A stretch of 35,314 nt of DNA from a virus. The position numbers were made by a program, and so were the translations under genes. The notes beneath the pieces were generated by a model. That model was not told where the DNA came from, made no database searches, and worked only from the letters and a program-made list of their open reading frames with translations. The stretch lies in the IMG/VR virus record IMGVR_UViG_3300012206_000013, positions 1-35,314 of that record, one strand, 5' to 3'. Below, one piece after another: positions 5,113-13,572 of this stretch (position 1 is the first letter of the stretch; each line of letters starts with the position of its first letter).

Positions 5113-7083
5113 ATGGCACAGCCAAGTACTGGAAATGTACTAAGAATTTCTGAGGAATCTCAAAATAAGCTTACTACATATGTAAAGGCTGCTGCTACTA
5201 TTCGAGATGAGGGTTGGCAACTTCGGAATAGACTTGAGAATATTGATCTTGCATATATGCGGGAAAGAGATTTTACTGAAGAGCAAAGAAAAGCTGAAAA
5301 TGCAAATAAGGCTGGAGATCTTACAAAACTCCAGAATATGCAAGTTCCATTAATTGAAGAATCCGCAGAAAATACTGTTGGGTTCCTTACAAATGTATTT
5401 GCTGCTGATTATCCAATGTTCAAATTTGCAAGTGATCCAAAGAACGAAGATCTTGCATTGATGTGGAATACGCTTGTAGGTGAGGATCAGATACATTATG
5501 GATGGGCTGGAGAGTTTAATAAATCTTTCAGAATGGGAGAGAAATATAATTTCGCTCCTATTGAAGTTGATTGGAAGAAAGAAATTCTTTATAAACCAGT
5601 AAATGGTGCCGGTACTAATGGCACAGCACTTGAACAGACTATTTGGGAAGGGAATTGCATCCGAGCTCTTGATCCATACAATACTATTTATGATCCAAGA
5701 GTTCCAATTCACAAAGTTCATGAACGTGGAGAATTTGCTGGTTATATTGATCTAGCAACAAGAATTGAACTTAAACTTTTTTTAACAAGTCTTGGAGAAT
5801 CAAGACTTAAGAATGATGTTAAAGCATTTGAATCTCCTGGATGGGAAGTATCATACTATACTCCACACCTTAATCGTCAAGTTATTCTTAAGAATAAGAA
5901 TTGGATGGATGGAAGTTTTAATTGGACAAATTGGGCATTGGGCCTTGCACAAGATCATATTGCTTATCAAAATACTTATACAGTTATTACATTGTATTGT
6001 CGCTTGATGCCATTTGAGTTTGGTATTAGTGCTCCGCGAGATCAAACACCAGATATTTGGAAGTTAATAGTTGTAAATGGCACTCTTGTTTATGCACAAC
6101 CACTTCCAAATGCACATAATTATCTTCCGATTATTATAGGACAAGCAAAAATAGATGGACTTGACCACCAAACGAAATCTCCTTCAGAATCTCAACTTCC
6201 ATTTCAGGAAATGGTTTCTGCTTTATGGGCTGCAAAGCTTAATTCTGCTCGTAGACGTACTACAGATCGTATGCTGTATAATCCATTACTTGTTGATCCA
6301 GATCACATCAATTCCCCTAATCCATCTGCGAAAATTCCGATCCGTCCTACTGCATATGGAAGAAAACTTGAAGAAGCTATATATGTGATTCCATTTAATG
6401 ATGAGAACTCACAATTCTTTTTAACAGAAGCAAATGGAGTTGCTGAATGGGCAATGCGAGCAAATGGACAAAATCGTCCGATGCTTGGACAGTTTCAAAA
6501 AGGAAATAAACTTCAGGATGAGTGGCAACAAACAATGGCAAATGGTTCTAACCGTGAGAGAACAAAAGCTCTTATGTGGGAGTCATATTGTGTGCAACCA
6601 ATTAAAGTTATTTTGAAGAGTAATTATCTTCAAATGACTCCAAAAGGAACTAGGTATAATAGAGCTGAAGCAACACTTGTAAATATAGATCCAACACAAC
6701 TGCGGAAGTCTGAAGCTGAGTTTGTAGTTGGAGATGGACTTCTTCCAATTCAAAGACTTGTGCATGGCGAGAATATGCAACAAGCTTTTCAAACTCTTGT
6801 AGGAGTTCCTGCAATTGGTGATGGATATAATCTTGCTCCAATGTTTTCATATATGAATAAACTTCAAGGAATAGAAGGACTTGATCAATTTGAAAAAGAT
6901 TCTGAAACAATAAAATATGAGCAAGCATTAAAAGCATGGCAAAATGCAGCAGCACTTCTTGCAAAGAATGCAACTTATGGGGAACTTAAACCTGAACAAA
7001 TGCAACAGATATTAGGCCCAATGCCACAACCTCCAGCTCCTCCTAAACAACTAGGACAACCAAATGTTGGTACGACCAGATAG
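5113..7083 (+). CDS. Portal (head-to-tail connector) protein
   Basis: The 656-aa protein should form the dodecameric portal ring at the capsid vertex. It follows the large terminase directly. A good ribosome site (AAGGA) lies ahead of the ATG. The length, the N-terminal helical RDEGWQLRNRLENIDLAYMRERDFT segment, the middle region with LDPYNTIYDPRVP (about residues 191-203), the SARRRTTDRMLYNPLL segment (about residues 376-391) and the NRERTKALMWESYCVQPIKVILKSNYLQ helices late in the protein fit podovirus-type portals. The C-terminus is Ala/Gln/Pro-rich (QPPAPPKQLGQP). It overlaps the next gene by 20 bases. I rate the portal call high from position and length; the exact family was not checked. 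Confidence 0.85.
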   Translation: MAQPSTGNVLRISEESQNKLTTYVKAAATIRDEGWQLRNRLENIDLAYMRERDFTEEQRKAENANKAGDLTKLQNMQVPLIEESAENTVGFLTNVFAADYPMFKFASDPKNEDLALMWNTLVGEDQIHYGWAGEFNKSFRMGEKYNFAPIEVDWKKEILYKPVNGAGTNGTALEQTIWEGNCIRALDPYNTIYDPRVPIHKVHERGEFAGYIDLATRIELKLFLTSLGESRLKNDVKAFESPGWEVSYYTPHLNRQVILKNKNWMDGSFNWTNWALGLAQDHIAYQNTYTVITLYCRLMPFEFGISAPRDQTPDIWKLIVVNGTLVYAQPLPNAHNYLPIIIGQAKIDGLDHQTKSPSESQLPFQEMVSALWAAKLNSARRRTTDRMLYNPLLVDPDHINSPNPSAKIPIRPTAYGRKLEEAIYVIPFNDENSQFFLTEANGVAEWAMRANGQNRPMLGQFQKGNKLQDEWQQTMANGSNRERTKALMWESYCVQPIKVILKSNYLQMTPKGTRYNRAEATLVNIDPTQLRKSEAEFVVGDGLLPIQRLVHGENMQQAFQTLVGVPAIGDGYNLAPMFSYMNKLQGIEGLDQFEKDSETIKYEQALKAWQNAAALLAKNATYGELKPEQMQQILGPMPQPPAPPKQLGQPNVGTTR

Positions 7084-7426
7084 TATTCTCCAAGAGTATC
7101 TATTTTCTGAAGAAGAAAAAATAGCTGCACGAATTTTAAATCCTCTTCAGATTGCATGGCTTCATAATAAATATGCACAAAGATTTAAAGAAAAAGCAAC
7201 TCAGATAGTTCCTGAAGCTACTGAACTTGATAGGAGTTATCTTTTAAAACTTGGTGAGCTTGAAGGTATGCTCGCGCAATTACAAGAATTATTTACTGAA
7301 CATCAGGATGCTCAGAATGAACTTAAGAAATCTAAATCTCAAGATACTACATTTGTACCTGGTATTCTTGAGCAAGCTGCTATTGAAACTCGTGCTTCTG
7401 AACTCGTTCACAAAACACAGGAGTAA
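7064..7426 (+). CDS. Helical virion-assembly protein, unknown
   Basis: The 120-aa protein begins inside the portal gene (20-base overlap), so translation is probably coupled. It is helical and charged, with a likely coiled coil at residues 60-100 (LLKLGELEGMLAQLQELF...). There is no membrane segment. It lies between portal and scaffold, a slot where podoviruses often encode small assembly or accessory head proteins. I do not recognise a family. Confidence 0.7.
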   Translation: MLVRPDSILQEYLFSEEEKIAARILNPLQIAWLHNKYAQRFKEKATQIVPEATELDRSYLLKLGELEGMLAQLQELFTEHQDAQNELKKSKSQDTTFVPGILEQAAIETRASELVHKTQE

Positions 7427-7431
7427 TTATC

Positions 7432-8241
7432 ATGGCTGGTTCAGTTATTCAAAATCCATTTTCTTCTGTTCCTGCTGCTAATCCTCGTGGAGGACAGTCA
7501 CAACCTCAACCTATTGCTAATGATGATCCAAAGAATCAGAATAAAAATAAATCAGGAGTTATTCCTGGAAATGAAGAAATTATAGATGATCCTACTAAAG
7601 CATCAAAAGGTGATGATCCTATGCTTGATTTCAGTAAATTGTGGGAGAATGAGCCAATTGATCCCAAAAATCCTCCCCAACCTGAAGAAACAAATTTCCT
7701 TCCCAAAATTGATCCTGCTAAACTTGGTGAAATAGTCGGTAAGATGGATTTCTCCAAGTATGCAACTCCAGAAGAACTTACTGCAATTACTGCTGGTGGA
7801 GAAGGTGCAACAAAAGCACACTTTTCTGTCCTTAATAAGACTTTGAGACAAGCACTTCTTACATCATTTAATGTAAGTCATAAACTTGTTGAATCTGGAC
7901 TTACAAATGCTGAAGGAAGATTTCTTAGAAAAGTCCCTGGTCATGTTAAGGATATAATTGTTGAAAGTGATTTGACTGCTGGTGATCCAATTATGTCAAA
8001 TCCTGCTTTTGCTCCTATTATTGAAAGTACAAGACAGCGTTTTCAAGAAAAGTTTCCAAAAGCTACACCAGCTCAGATTTCTAATGCTGTTAAGAAGTAT
8101 ATCCAAAATTTCGTTGAAACTGCAACAAAGAAGTCTGCTACAGTTGAAACTGATAATGCCACTAAACTCAATAAAGGTGCAACTGACGCTGATTGGGAAA
8201 AGTGGATTGAGCCCGAACTAGAAAATGCTCTCCAACCTTAA
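7432..8241 (+). CDS. Probable capsid scaffolding protein
   Basis: The 269-aa protein probably directs procapsid assembly and is absent from the mature head. The first 80 residues are disordered, Pro/Asn/Asp-rich (PQPIANDDPKNQNKNK). The middle is helical (TPEELTAITAGGEGATKAHFSVLNKTLRQALL) and the C-terminal third is charged, ending in the acidic DADWEKWIEPELENALQP. Acidic, partly disordered proteins between portal and capsid are typical scaffolds. The ATG is preceded by CAGGAG. No protease motif is visible. The family is not verified. Confidence 0.7.
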   Translation: MAGSVIQNPFSSVPAANPRGGQSQPQPIANDDPKNQNKNKSGVIPGNEEIIDDPTKASKGDDPMLDFSKLWENEPIDPKNPPQPEETNFLPKIDPAKLGEIVGKMDFSKYATPEELTAITAGGEGATKAHFSVLNKTLRQALLTSFNVSHKLVESGLTNAEGRFLRKVPGHVKDIIVESDLTAGDPIMSNPAFAPIIESTRQRFQEKFPKATPAQISNAVKKYIQNFVETATKKSATVETDNATKLNKGATDADWEKWIEPELENALQP

Positions 8242-8286
8242 ATCCAAAACATACTCCAAAATTCCTTTTAACTTTGGAGACTCATT

Positions 8287-9015
8287 ATGTTGGTTCAAAT
8301 AACATATAATCTTGGTCCCCTCCAGATGCCTATGTTTCCTGGTGACATTATTAATGGTGTGGAACTTGATCAATTTGCTATTGCAAATGTTGCTGTTGTT
8401 GCATATACTGGAGCACAGTTCGGGCCTACAGATATTAACCGAAGTGGTGCTGCAGCTGTAAGTGATACATTGCCAACTGCTGATGATCTTATAAAATCAA
8501 TGATTGGTAGTGTAAATCTTATTAGTCCCCCAGCAAATTCTTTGTATGGTATCTTGCCAAATCAAGCAGTAGCATTGGCATGGCCTGCAAATGTAATGCC
8601 ACTAATGCCGGGCTCTTCTTTCCGTAGAACAATTTATAATAATAATACTGGTTTGCTTACTCTTGCTGTTCCTGCAAATGCTGGAATTTCATTAGTAGGT
8701 ACAACTACAATTGCTACTGTGTTGTGGAGAGAATATCTTGTTAAGATTCTCAATTCCTCGCCGGCGGTAACTCTCTCTTGTACAACTTCTACCAACACCT
8801 TGCTTACCAATGTTGATACTACCTTGATTAACAATGTAACTCCTGGTATGTCAGTATATGGTGCAGGTATTGCAGCGGCTACAAAAGTTGCAGCAGTAAA
8901 TAGAGATACCGGTACTATTACTCTAGATACTGCAACTACTGCTACTGCCAATAACGTTGGTGTAACCTTTACTCCTACTGTGACCGTTCGTGGTCTCCGT
9001 AGTGGTACAGTATAA
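8287..9015 (+). CDS. Structural protein, possible head decoration
   Basis: The 242-aa protein lies between scaffold and major capsid and has a GGAG ribosome site. The first part (residues 1-155) includes a beta-rich segment with PGSSFRRTIYNNNTGLLTLAV, reminiscent of phage virion proteins that handle Gaussian-looking beta domains. The last 80 residues (SCTTSTNTLLTNVDTTL...GVTFTPTVTVRGLRSGTV) form a second Thr/Val-rich beta domain. The DNA of this second domain uses more C-ending codons (ACC, TTC, ATT mixed with TTG) than the first, so it may have been acquired separately. Head decoration or a capsid-stabilising role is an inference from position only. Confidence 0.7.
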   Translation: MLVQITYNLGPLQMPMFPGDIINGVELDQFAIANVAVVAYTGAQFGPTDINRSGAAAVSDTLPTADDLIKSMIGSVNLISPPANSLYGILPNQAVALAWPANVMPLMPGSSFRRTIYNNNTGLLTLAVPANAGISLVGTTTIATVLWREYLVKILNSSPAVTLSCTTSTNTLLTNVDTTLINNVTPGMSVYGAGIAAATKVAAVNRDTGTITLDTATTATANNVGVTFTPTVTVRGLRSGTV

Positions 9016-9027
9016 AGGAGATAACCA

Positions 9028-10221
9028 ATGGCTATCGGAACAGTAGCTTCTAATATTTTTACAAAAGACCAGGCAGCAAAAAGTTTTAGTGGAATGATTG
9101 CGCGATTTATGCCTATGGGCGATGCGCCATTATTTGCTATGACAAGTATGCTAAAAACTGAAACTGCTGTGCAATTCCAGCATGGCTATTTCAGCAAAAG
9201 CATGATCTTTCCTTCTGTAGTACTTTCTGCTTCTGCACTTGCATCGGATACTATTCTCAATGTTACTTCTACTGCGAATATTATCCCAGGAATGTTGCTT
9301 CGGCCAGATGGTGCTGCAACTGAAGTAATGATGGTGCTTGGAGTAATTGGGCAACTCCAGATTCAAGTTCAACGTGGAGTTGGCAATGCTGCTCCTGCTG
9401 CTATCAATAATGCCACTCTGTGTATCCAAGTTGGTAATGCAAATGAGGAAGCATCAACTCGTCCTCTAGCAGTTAGCATTGCAACTGTCTTGCAAAATAA
9501 CTTTACCCAGATCTTTAGAAATACTTGGGCTGTTTCTGGTACTGCTGCAGAAACCAAGATGATTGTGGGTGAAGGAAATGTTGGTGAAAGCAAGATGGAT
9601 TGCGCTGCATTACATTCCGCAGATATTGAAAAAGGTATTATCTGGGGACAGAAGTTCCTCGGAATGCGGAATAACCAATTGTTTCATACAATGGATGGAA
9701 TTCTTTCCATTCTTGGGGCACAAGCTGGTGCAAATGTTGTAACTCTTGGTGGTACCACTACTTTCTCACAGCTTGAAACTGCAATTGACCCTGTATTTAA
9801 TGTTCGTACGGATCAAATGATTGGTAATGAGCGTGTGATGTTTGTTGGTGGTGTTGCTCGGAGAATTCTCAATAACATCTTCCGTCTTAACAGTTCTTAT
9901 TTTGTTGAAGATGGTCAAACAAGTTATGGTTTGCAGTTTTCTACTGCAAAACTGACTCGTGGTGTTTTGAGAATTGTTGAACATCCACTTCTCAATGCTT
10001 TTGGTTCTACTGCTTCCTACGCGAAGATGGCAATTATTGTTGATCTTGCATCATTCAATCTTGCTTATCTTGGAAACAGAAAGACGAAAGCATTTGATAT
10101 CGTTGGAGAAGATGGAGTTGATGCAATTGGTGGAACTCTTACAACTGAACTTACAGTTCTTGTAAAGAATCCCCAAGCATTTGCAGTTCTCTATAACTTC
10201 ACTGCTGCTGCTGTAGGTTAG
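9028..10221 (+). CDS. Major capsid protein (DUF5309/SU10-like)
   Basis: The 397-aa protein should be the HK97-fold capsid subunit. The segment VLQNNFTQIFRNTWAVSGTAAETK (residues 155-178) followed by EKGIIWGQ and a C-terminal domain with VARRILNNIF is the pattern I associate with DUF5309/SU10-like capsid proteins. An inserted beta domain at about residues 65-135 (SALASDTILNVTSTANIIPGMLL) lies where this family carries its glycine/threonine-rich insertion. A strong AAGGAG site precedes the ATG. It is followed at once by a strong terminator, which would make this the most abundant 3' end of the operon. It follows scaffold and decoration genes, as expected. Confidence 0.88.
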   Translation: MAIGTVASNIFTKDQAAKSFSGMIARFMPMGDAPLFAMTSMLKTETAVQFQHGYFSKSMIFPSVVLSASALASDTILNVTSTANIIPGMLLRPDGAATEVMMVLGVIGQLQIQVQRGVGNAAPAAINNATLCIQVGNANEEASTRPLAVSIATVLQNNFTQIFRNTWAVSGTAAETKMIVGEGNVGESKMDCAALHSADIEKGIIWGQKFLGMRNNQLFHTMDGILSILGAQAGANVVTLGGTTTFSQLETAIDPVFNVRTDQMIGNERVMFVGGVARRILNNIFRLNSSYFVEDGQTSYGLQFSTAKLTRGVLRIVEHPLLNAFGSTASYAKMAIIVDLASFNLAYLGNRKTKAFDIVGEDGVDAIGGTLTTELTVLVKNPQAFAVLYNFTAAAVG

Positions 10222-10228
10222 TAGTAAA

Positions 10229-10275
10229 ACCAGAGAGACTCCTTACTTGAAGTGGGAGTTTCTCTGGTCTTTTTT
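10229..10275 (+). terminator. Intra-operon terminator after the capsid gene
   Basis: A 14-bp stem (10229-10242 with 10255-10268, one G-T pair) around a 12-base loop is followed by CTTTTTT. It begins 8 bases after the capsid stop. Genes downstream lack a visible new promoter, so it probably works by partial read-through and sets a high capsid-to-tail ratio. Confidence 0.9.
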
Positions 10276-10297
10276 CATTCTAAACTTTGGAGACAAA

Positions 10298-10765
10298 ATG
10301 GTTGAGCCTAAAGTTTTTACCCAAACTCCTACTGCTAAAAAAAGATACTATTCACAAGTTGCAGGATCAAGATTTATTACTGAAGATGGTACTGAAATTC
10401 AATTTCGTTATGGATTTGCTGATATAGATATTCTTGAACATCAGAAAGAACTTGATAAGATTCTTGGGAAGAATCCAGTAATTTATATTCCTGAAAAACT
10501 CCCTGAGAAACTTCCTGAAGTTCCGCAAAATGCAAAATCAGAAGCAGAAATTGCTGCTGCTGAAGCTGCACTTCGTGGAACTATTGGAAAAGTATCTGGA
10601 GATGCAAATCTTTCTGCAACTCCTGGAGTTCCCACTGATCCTAATGCTAGTGCAGTTGATAAGGATCTTCAAGCAGCAGTATTTGGTGGAGCTGAGCCAA
10701 TAAAGAAAGTATCTCCTGAAAATGCTATAAAAGCAGGTGCCGCAGCAAGTGTTTCAATGAAGTAA
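10298..10765 (+). CDS. Virion-associated hypothetical protein
   Basis: The 155-aa protein starts at the ATG at 10298, which has TTTGGAG upstream. A longer in-frame reading from 10247 would begin inside the terminator hairpin and is rejected. Residues 1-50 are compact and beta-like (RYYSQVAGSRFITEDGTEIQFRYGF). Residues 60-155 are Pro/Ala/Glu-rich and probably disordered, with a KLPEKLPEVPQ repeat-like stretch. It lies between the capsid and adaptor genes. The short beta head (VAGSRF.TEDG..I.F..G) is common in small phage structural proteins. No function is assigned. Confidence 0.75.
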   Translation: MVEPKVFTQTPTAKKRYYSQVAGSRFITEDGTEIQFRYGFADIDILEHQKELDKILGKNPVIYIPEKLPEKLPEVPQNAKSEAEIAAAEAALRGTIGKVSGDANLSATPGVPTDPNASAVDKDLQAAVFGGAEPIKKVSPENAIKAGAAASVSMK

Positions 10766-10784
10766 CTCTAAAGATTAAGGAAGA

Positions 10785-11447
10785 ATGGCATTCTCCTTTA
10801 TTCCTACTGGGAATTTTGCTGTTGATACAGTTATCCAGTATATATTGGATGATACAAATCGCCCAGATAAACTTGAAGAGATAAAGAGGAGAATTCAGAG
10901 AGCTGTAATAAAACATCATTTCAAAGATTTTTACAAGCGTGATTTGATTGAAGATACATACAATTTTACTAATAAACAAGCTCTCCAGTTTATTGATACA
11001 ACAAAATTAATAAGATTCCGATCATTTTCTTATATAAAGAAGTTTCGGGCTATTGATACACAAGGAAACCCAATAATTAATCAATCTGGTGCAGTTGGAA
11101 CTCTTCAAGGTGGAGATCTCACGGAGACTGCGCCAGAAATTGCATTTGATAGTTATGGATTTGATAAGACAGATGTTATGTATAAGGCAGGATCTCTTGT
11201 TAAGATAAATGCTTCAGCACCGATTGATGAGGTATTTATTGGATATTTTACTTTTCCACAAATTGAGCCAATTACTGCTCTTCAAAGTTGGATAGTAAAT
11301 GAATATCCATCTCTAATTGCAGCAGTTGTAAAACAAAGAATATTTAAAAATGCTGGAAAAGATGATGAAGAAAGATCAGCAAAAGTTGAGGAAGCTGAAG
11401 AACTTCTTGTTCTTCAAACAAATAATATTCGGCTAACTGTTATGTGA
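10785..11447 (+). CDS. Head-tail adaptor (connector) protein
   Basis: The 220-aa protein probably forms the ring under the portal, as P22 gp4 or T7 gp11 do. An N-terminal helical region (residues 14-50, DTVIQYILDDTNRPDKLEEIKRRIQRAVIKHHF) leads into a beta region with the IDTTKLIRFRSFSYIKKF core. The end is a helix bundle, SWIVNEYPSLIAAVVKQRIFKNAGKDDEER...LLVLQTNNI, the layout typical of such adaptors. Position after the capsid and before the appendage and nozzle genes fits. A close-spaced AAGGAAG precedes the ATG. Tail tube or completion roles are the alternatives. Confidence 0.65.
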   Translation: MAFSFIPTGNFAVDTVIQYILDDTNRPDKLEEIKRRIQRAVIKHHFKDFYKRDLIEDTYNFTNKQALQFIDTTKLIRFRSFSYIKKFRAIDTQGNPIINQSGAVGTLQGGDLTETAPEIAFDSYGFDKTDVMYKAGSLVKINASAPIDEVFIGYFTFPQIEPITALQSWIVNEYPSLIAAVVKQRIFKNAGKDDEERSAKVEEAEELLVLQTNNIRLTVM

Positions 11448-11456
11448 AAGATATAC

Positions 11457-11726
11457 ATGAATATATCTAGTGTTTGGGGAAGTATAGGTGCAAATGTCTC
11501 CACAAGAGAACTTTTTATTGTTAATCTTCTTACTGATTTGAGAGCATTAACAACTCCAGCGGGCGATGTTACTGTTCTTATAACAGGAAGAGTAGCAATA
11601 AATGATGGACTTGGAGCACACTATTACTGGAATGCTGCTGATGCTAGTGCTGATAATGGTACAACTATTATTCAGCCAAATGATCTTCCCGCAGTTGGAA
11701 GGTGGAATAAGTTGACACTCATATGA
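11457..11726 (+). CDS. Small virion appendage domain protein
   Basis: The 89-aa protein contains the pattern AINDGLGAHYYWNAADASADNGTTIIQPNDLPAVGRWNKL (read at residues 48-86). This resembles the short beta domain often found at the N-terminus of phage tail spikes and fibres (G-G-x-Y-x-W ... D-x-x-x-V-I-x-P ... G-R-W). It stands alone here and overlaps the next gene by 4 bases, so it may anchor or cap an appendage. No signal peptide is present and the ribosome site is weak. Confidence 0.65.
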   Translation: MNISSVWGSIGANVSTRELFIVNLLTDLRALTTPAGDVTVLITGRVAINDGLGAHYYWNAADASADNGTTIIQPNDLPAVGRWNKLTLI

Positions 11727-12418
11727 CTTATACTGTAGATCCAGCAAATCCAACAACTCCACTTGGTTCTCAGGGAGCAAAACAAGGAGCTGAAGAACTT
11801 CGCGCGCTTAAAGCACTTGTACAAAGCGCACTTAAAAATATAGTAAGTTGGAATCCTCTTGATACAAGTTCTAGTATTCTTCTTTCTGGACTTAATCTTA
11901 TAGCGACGAAAAATAATATTGATGCATTGTATCATGCAGTACGTGGAAATACAAAGATAAGTTCTGGAAAGATTTACTGGGAAATAACAATTAATAGTGT
12001 AGGAGCTGTACTTCCAATTTTCGGTATTGGAACTATCAATGCAGCTCTTGAAAACTATGTTGGAAGTGATCCATATGGTCTAGGGTATGGTGGAAATGCT
12101 GGAAATATATTCAATGGTGGAGTAGGAACCGCATTTGGAGCACCTTTTGCTGCAGGTGATGTTATTGGATTTGCTCTTGATATGACTGTACCATCATTCC
12201 AGATTTTCAAGAATAACGTATCTCAAGGAACAATTGCACTAACTGCTGGACAGACTTGGTATCCAATGGCAAGTATGTCTATAAATGGAGAACAAAATAC
12301 AATTAATTTTGGGGATCAGGCCTTTAAATATACTCCTCCAGTAGGATTTGTATCTATTATTCTTGCAGTTATAAGTATAAGAGATTTCTTTGTGAAACAG
12401 TTTTTCCCTTATTTCTAA
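11723..12418 (+). CDS. SPRY-domain virion appendage protein
   Basis: The 231-aa protein begins at an ATG that overlaps the previous stop. Residues 1-40 form a Pro-rich start and an amphipathic helix (GAEELRALKALVQSALK), typical of virion attachment segments. Residues 60-210 resemble a SPRY/B30.2 fold: GKIYWEITINS, FGIGTI, DPYGLGY, DVIGFALDM, FQIFKNNVSQGTI, WYPMASM and a final YTPPVGF appear in the expected order. Such domains occur in phage structural proteins and probably bind surface ligands. The final 22 residues are hydrophobic and unlike a usual SPRY ending, so a small frameshift or alternative end cannot be excluded. Reading the other two frames gave no better ending. Confidence 0.7.
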   Translation: MTYTVDPANPTTPLGSQGAKQGAEELRALKALVQSALKNIVSWNPLDTSSSILLSGLNLIATKNNIDALYHAVRGNTKISSGKIYWEITINSVGAVLPIFGIGTINAALENYVGSDPYGLGYGGNAGNIFNGGVGTAFGAPFAAGDVIGFALDMTVPSFQIFKNNVSQGTIALTAGQTWYPMASMSINGEQNTINFGDQAFKYTPPVGFVSIILAVISIRDFFVKQFFPYF

Positions 12419-12430
12419 GGATTTGCAAAA

Positions 12431-12850
12431 ATGGCTGCGAATACTCAACCAATCTCTCCAATTGCACCAGCAGAAAGTTGGAATACTACTCCACTTGTCG
12501 GGGCGAATACTGCACTTGATGGTACTGGAACTGTTGGTACTATTATTACTGCTGGCCCGAATGGGACGAGAGTTCCACGAGTAAGAATTGTACACCGTGG
12601 TGCGAATGTTGCAACTGTTCTTAGAATATTTGAGAATAATGGACTTACAAATGCTACTCCAGGGAATAATAATCTTATAGCTGAGATTACTATTGCTACT
12701 GTAGCTGCACTTTCTCAGGTTGCAGCACCAATATTTTATGATCTCTGGCTAAATATTATTCTCAAGCCAGGGTATAAACTTCTTTATACAATAGGCACTG
12801 CTGTTGCAACAGGACATTCAGTTAGTGCTCCAGATGCAGGAGATTATTAA
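12431..12850 (+). CDS. Small virion structural protein
   Basis: The 139-aa protein has a TAAGGA ribosome site. It is beta-rich: residues 48-70 (VRIVHRGANVATVLRIFENNG) and 95-135 (APIFYDLWLNIILKPGYKLLYTIGTAVATGHSV). This pattern (I-x-V-x-H-x-G-x-x-x-x-V-L-R-I-F, then L-x-P-G-x-x-L-x-x-x-x-G) is common in small phage tail or capsid appendage proteins. It lies among similar-sized appendage genes. No enzyme motif is visible and the exact virion location is unknown. Confidence 0.7.
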   Translation: MAANTQPISPIAPAESWNTTPLVGANTALDGTGTVGTIITAGPNGTRVPRVRIVHRGANVATVLRIFENNGLTNATPGNNNLIAEITIATVAALSQVAAPIFYDLWLNIILKPGYKLLYTIGTAVATGHSVSAPDAGDY

Positions 12851-12851
12851 A

Positions 12852-13136
12852 ATGAGTACAAATACCAAATATCATGCAATTGAGTTCACAACGCCAAATT
12901 ATGATAATAATACTGACCAAAGAAAAGTTATTGGAGCTACTGTAACTGGAATTGGTTATCAGAGAGTTGAAGATCAAGTAGAAGTTGTAGTAAATGGTAA
13001 TAAAACTTTAATGGATGGTGTTTGTACGGGACTTCTTAAAGAAGATGGAACACTTCTTCCTCAAGATTATGTTTGTGAATATCGACTCAAGAATGGAATG
13101 AATGTGGTAGTTCCCCCATTTGTGAAAGTTCTTTAA
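12852..13136 (+). CDS. Hypothetical structural-region protein
   Basis: The 94-aa protein starts at ATG 12852, one base after the previous stop and with AGGAG (12838-12842) 9 bases upstream. A longer in-frame start at 12804 lies inside the previous gene and is not supported. The protein is mixed beta with a central QVEVVVNGNKTLMDG turn and ends VVPPFVKVL. I do not recognise a family. Its place between appendage genes suggests a minor virion protein or an assembly helper. Confidence 0.7.
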   Translation: MSTNTKYHAIEFTTPNYDNNTDQRKVIGATVTGIGYQRVEDQVEVVVNGNKTLMDGVCTGLLKEDGTLLPQDYVCEYRLKNGMNVVVPPFVKVL

Positions 13137-13137
13137 G

Positions 13138-13563
13138 ATGTATGATATTCCAGCAAACCAGAAGGCATTAGGGAATGCTCCAAATAATGTAGTGCATGGG
13201 AAGGTATTGCTTATACCAGGGGCGCCCATAGCAAACGATGGGAATACCCACTCTGGAACTTTCGTTGTTCCCGATGGTGTATATTTGCTTTGGATAAGTC
13301 TAGTTCAATCCGGAGTTATAAATGGTACGGGTTCTGGACTTGGTAAAGTAGCAGTACCTATGCAGGTTACGCCTGGAGAGGTTATAAACTGGTTTGTGGC
13401 AGCTGTTAGCGGTGCGGCCACTACTTTCGGGCAAGATGCAAGACAAATCAGTTCTGCAGGAGGATTTGCTGTTGGAATTTCAGGTTTACTTGGTGCAGGA
13501 TGGGGATCGGCAGACGGTGGTACTGCCAGTGGTTATACAGGTAATATCCTCGTAGAATGGTAA
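13138..13563 (+). CDS. Gly-rich appendage or fibre-like protein
   Basis: The 141-aa protein is rich in Gly, Ala, Val and Ser, with beta segments HSGTFVVPDGVYLLWISLV (residues 38-56) and NGTGSGLGKVAVPMQVTPGEVINWFV (62-87), and a Gly-rich end (GAGWGSADGGTASGYTGN). The -F-x-V-P-x-G-V- start and the V-x-P-G-x pattern are typical of small phage fibre or receptor-binding modules. Codon choice and GC content are visibly higher than the flanking genes (for example GGC, GCG, CCC), which suggests recent transfer, as is usual for host-recognition genes. Translation must start without a strong ribosome site. Confidence 0.7.
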   Translation: MYDIPANQKALGNAPNNVVHGKVLLIPGAPIANDGNTHSGTFVVPDGVYLLWISLVQSGVINGTGSGLGKVAVPMQVTPGEVINWFVAAVSGAATTFGQDARQISSAGGFAVGISGLLGAGWGSADGGTASGYTGNILVEW

Positions 13564-13572
13564 AAACTTAAT

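Noticed and set aside
10247-10297. N-terminal extension of the 155-aa gene starting inside the terminator loop
   Set aside because: That start lies in the hairpin, has no ribosome site and adds a translation made from the terminator stem and T-run; ATG 10298 has TTTGGAG.
12340-12418. Frameshift at the end of the SPRY protein
   Set aside because: The hydrophobic last residues look odd, but neither alternative frame gives a better SPRY ending, so an error cannot be claimed.
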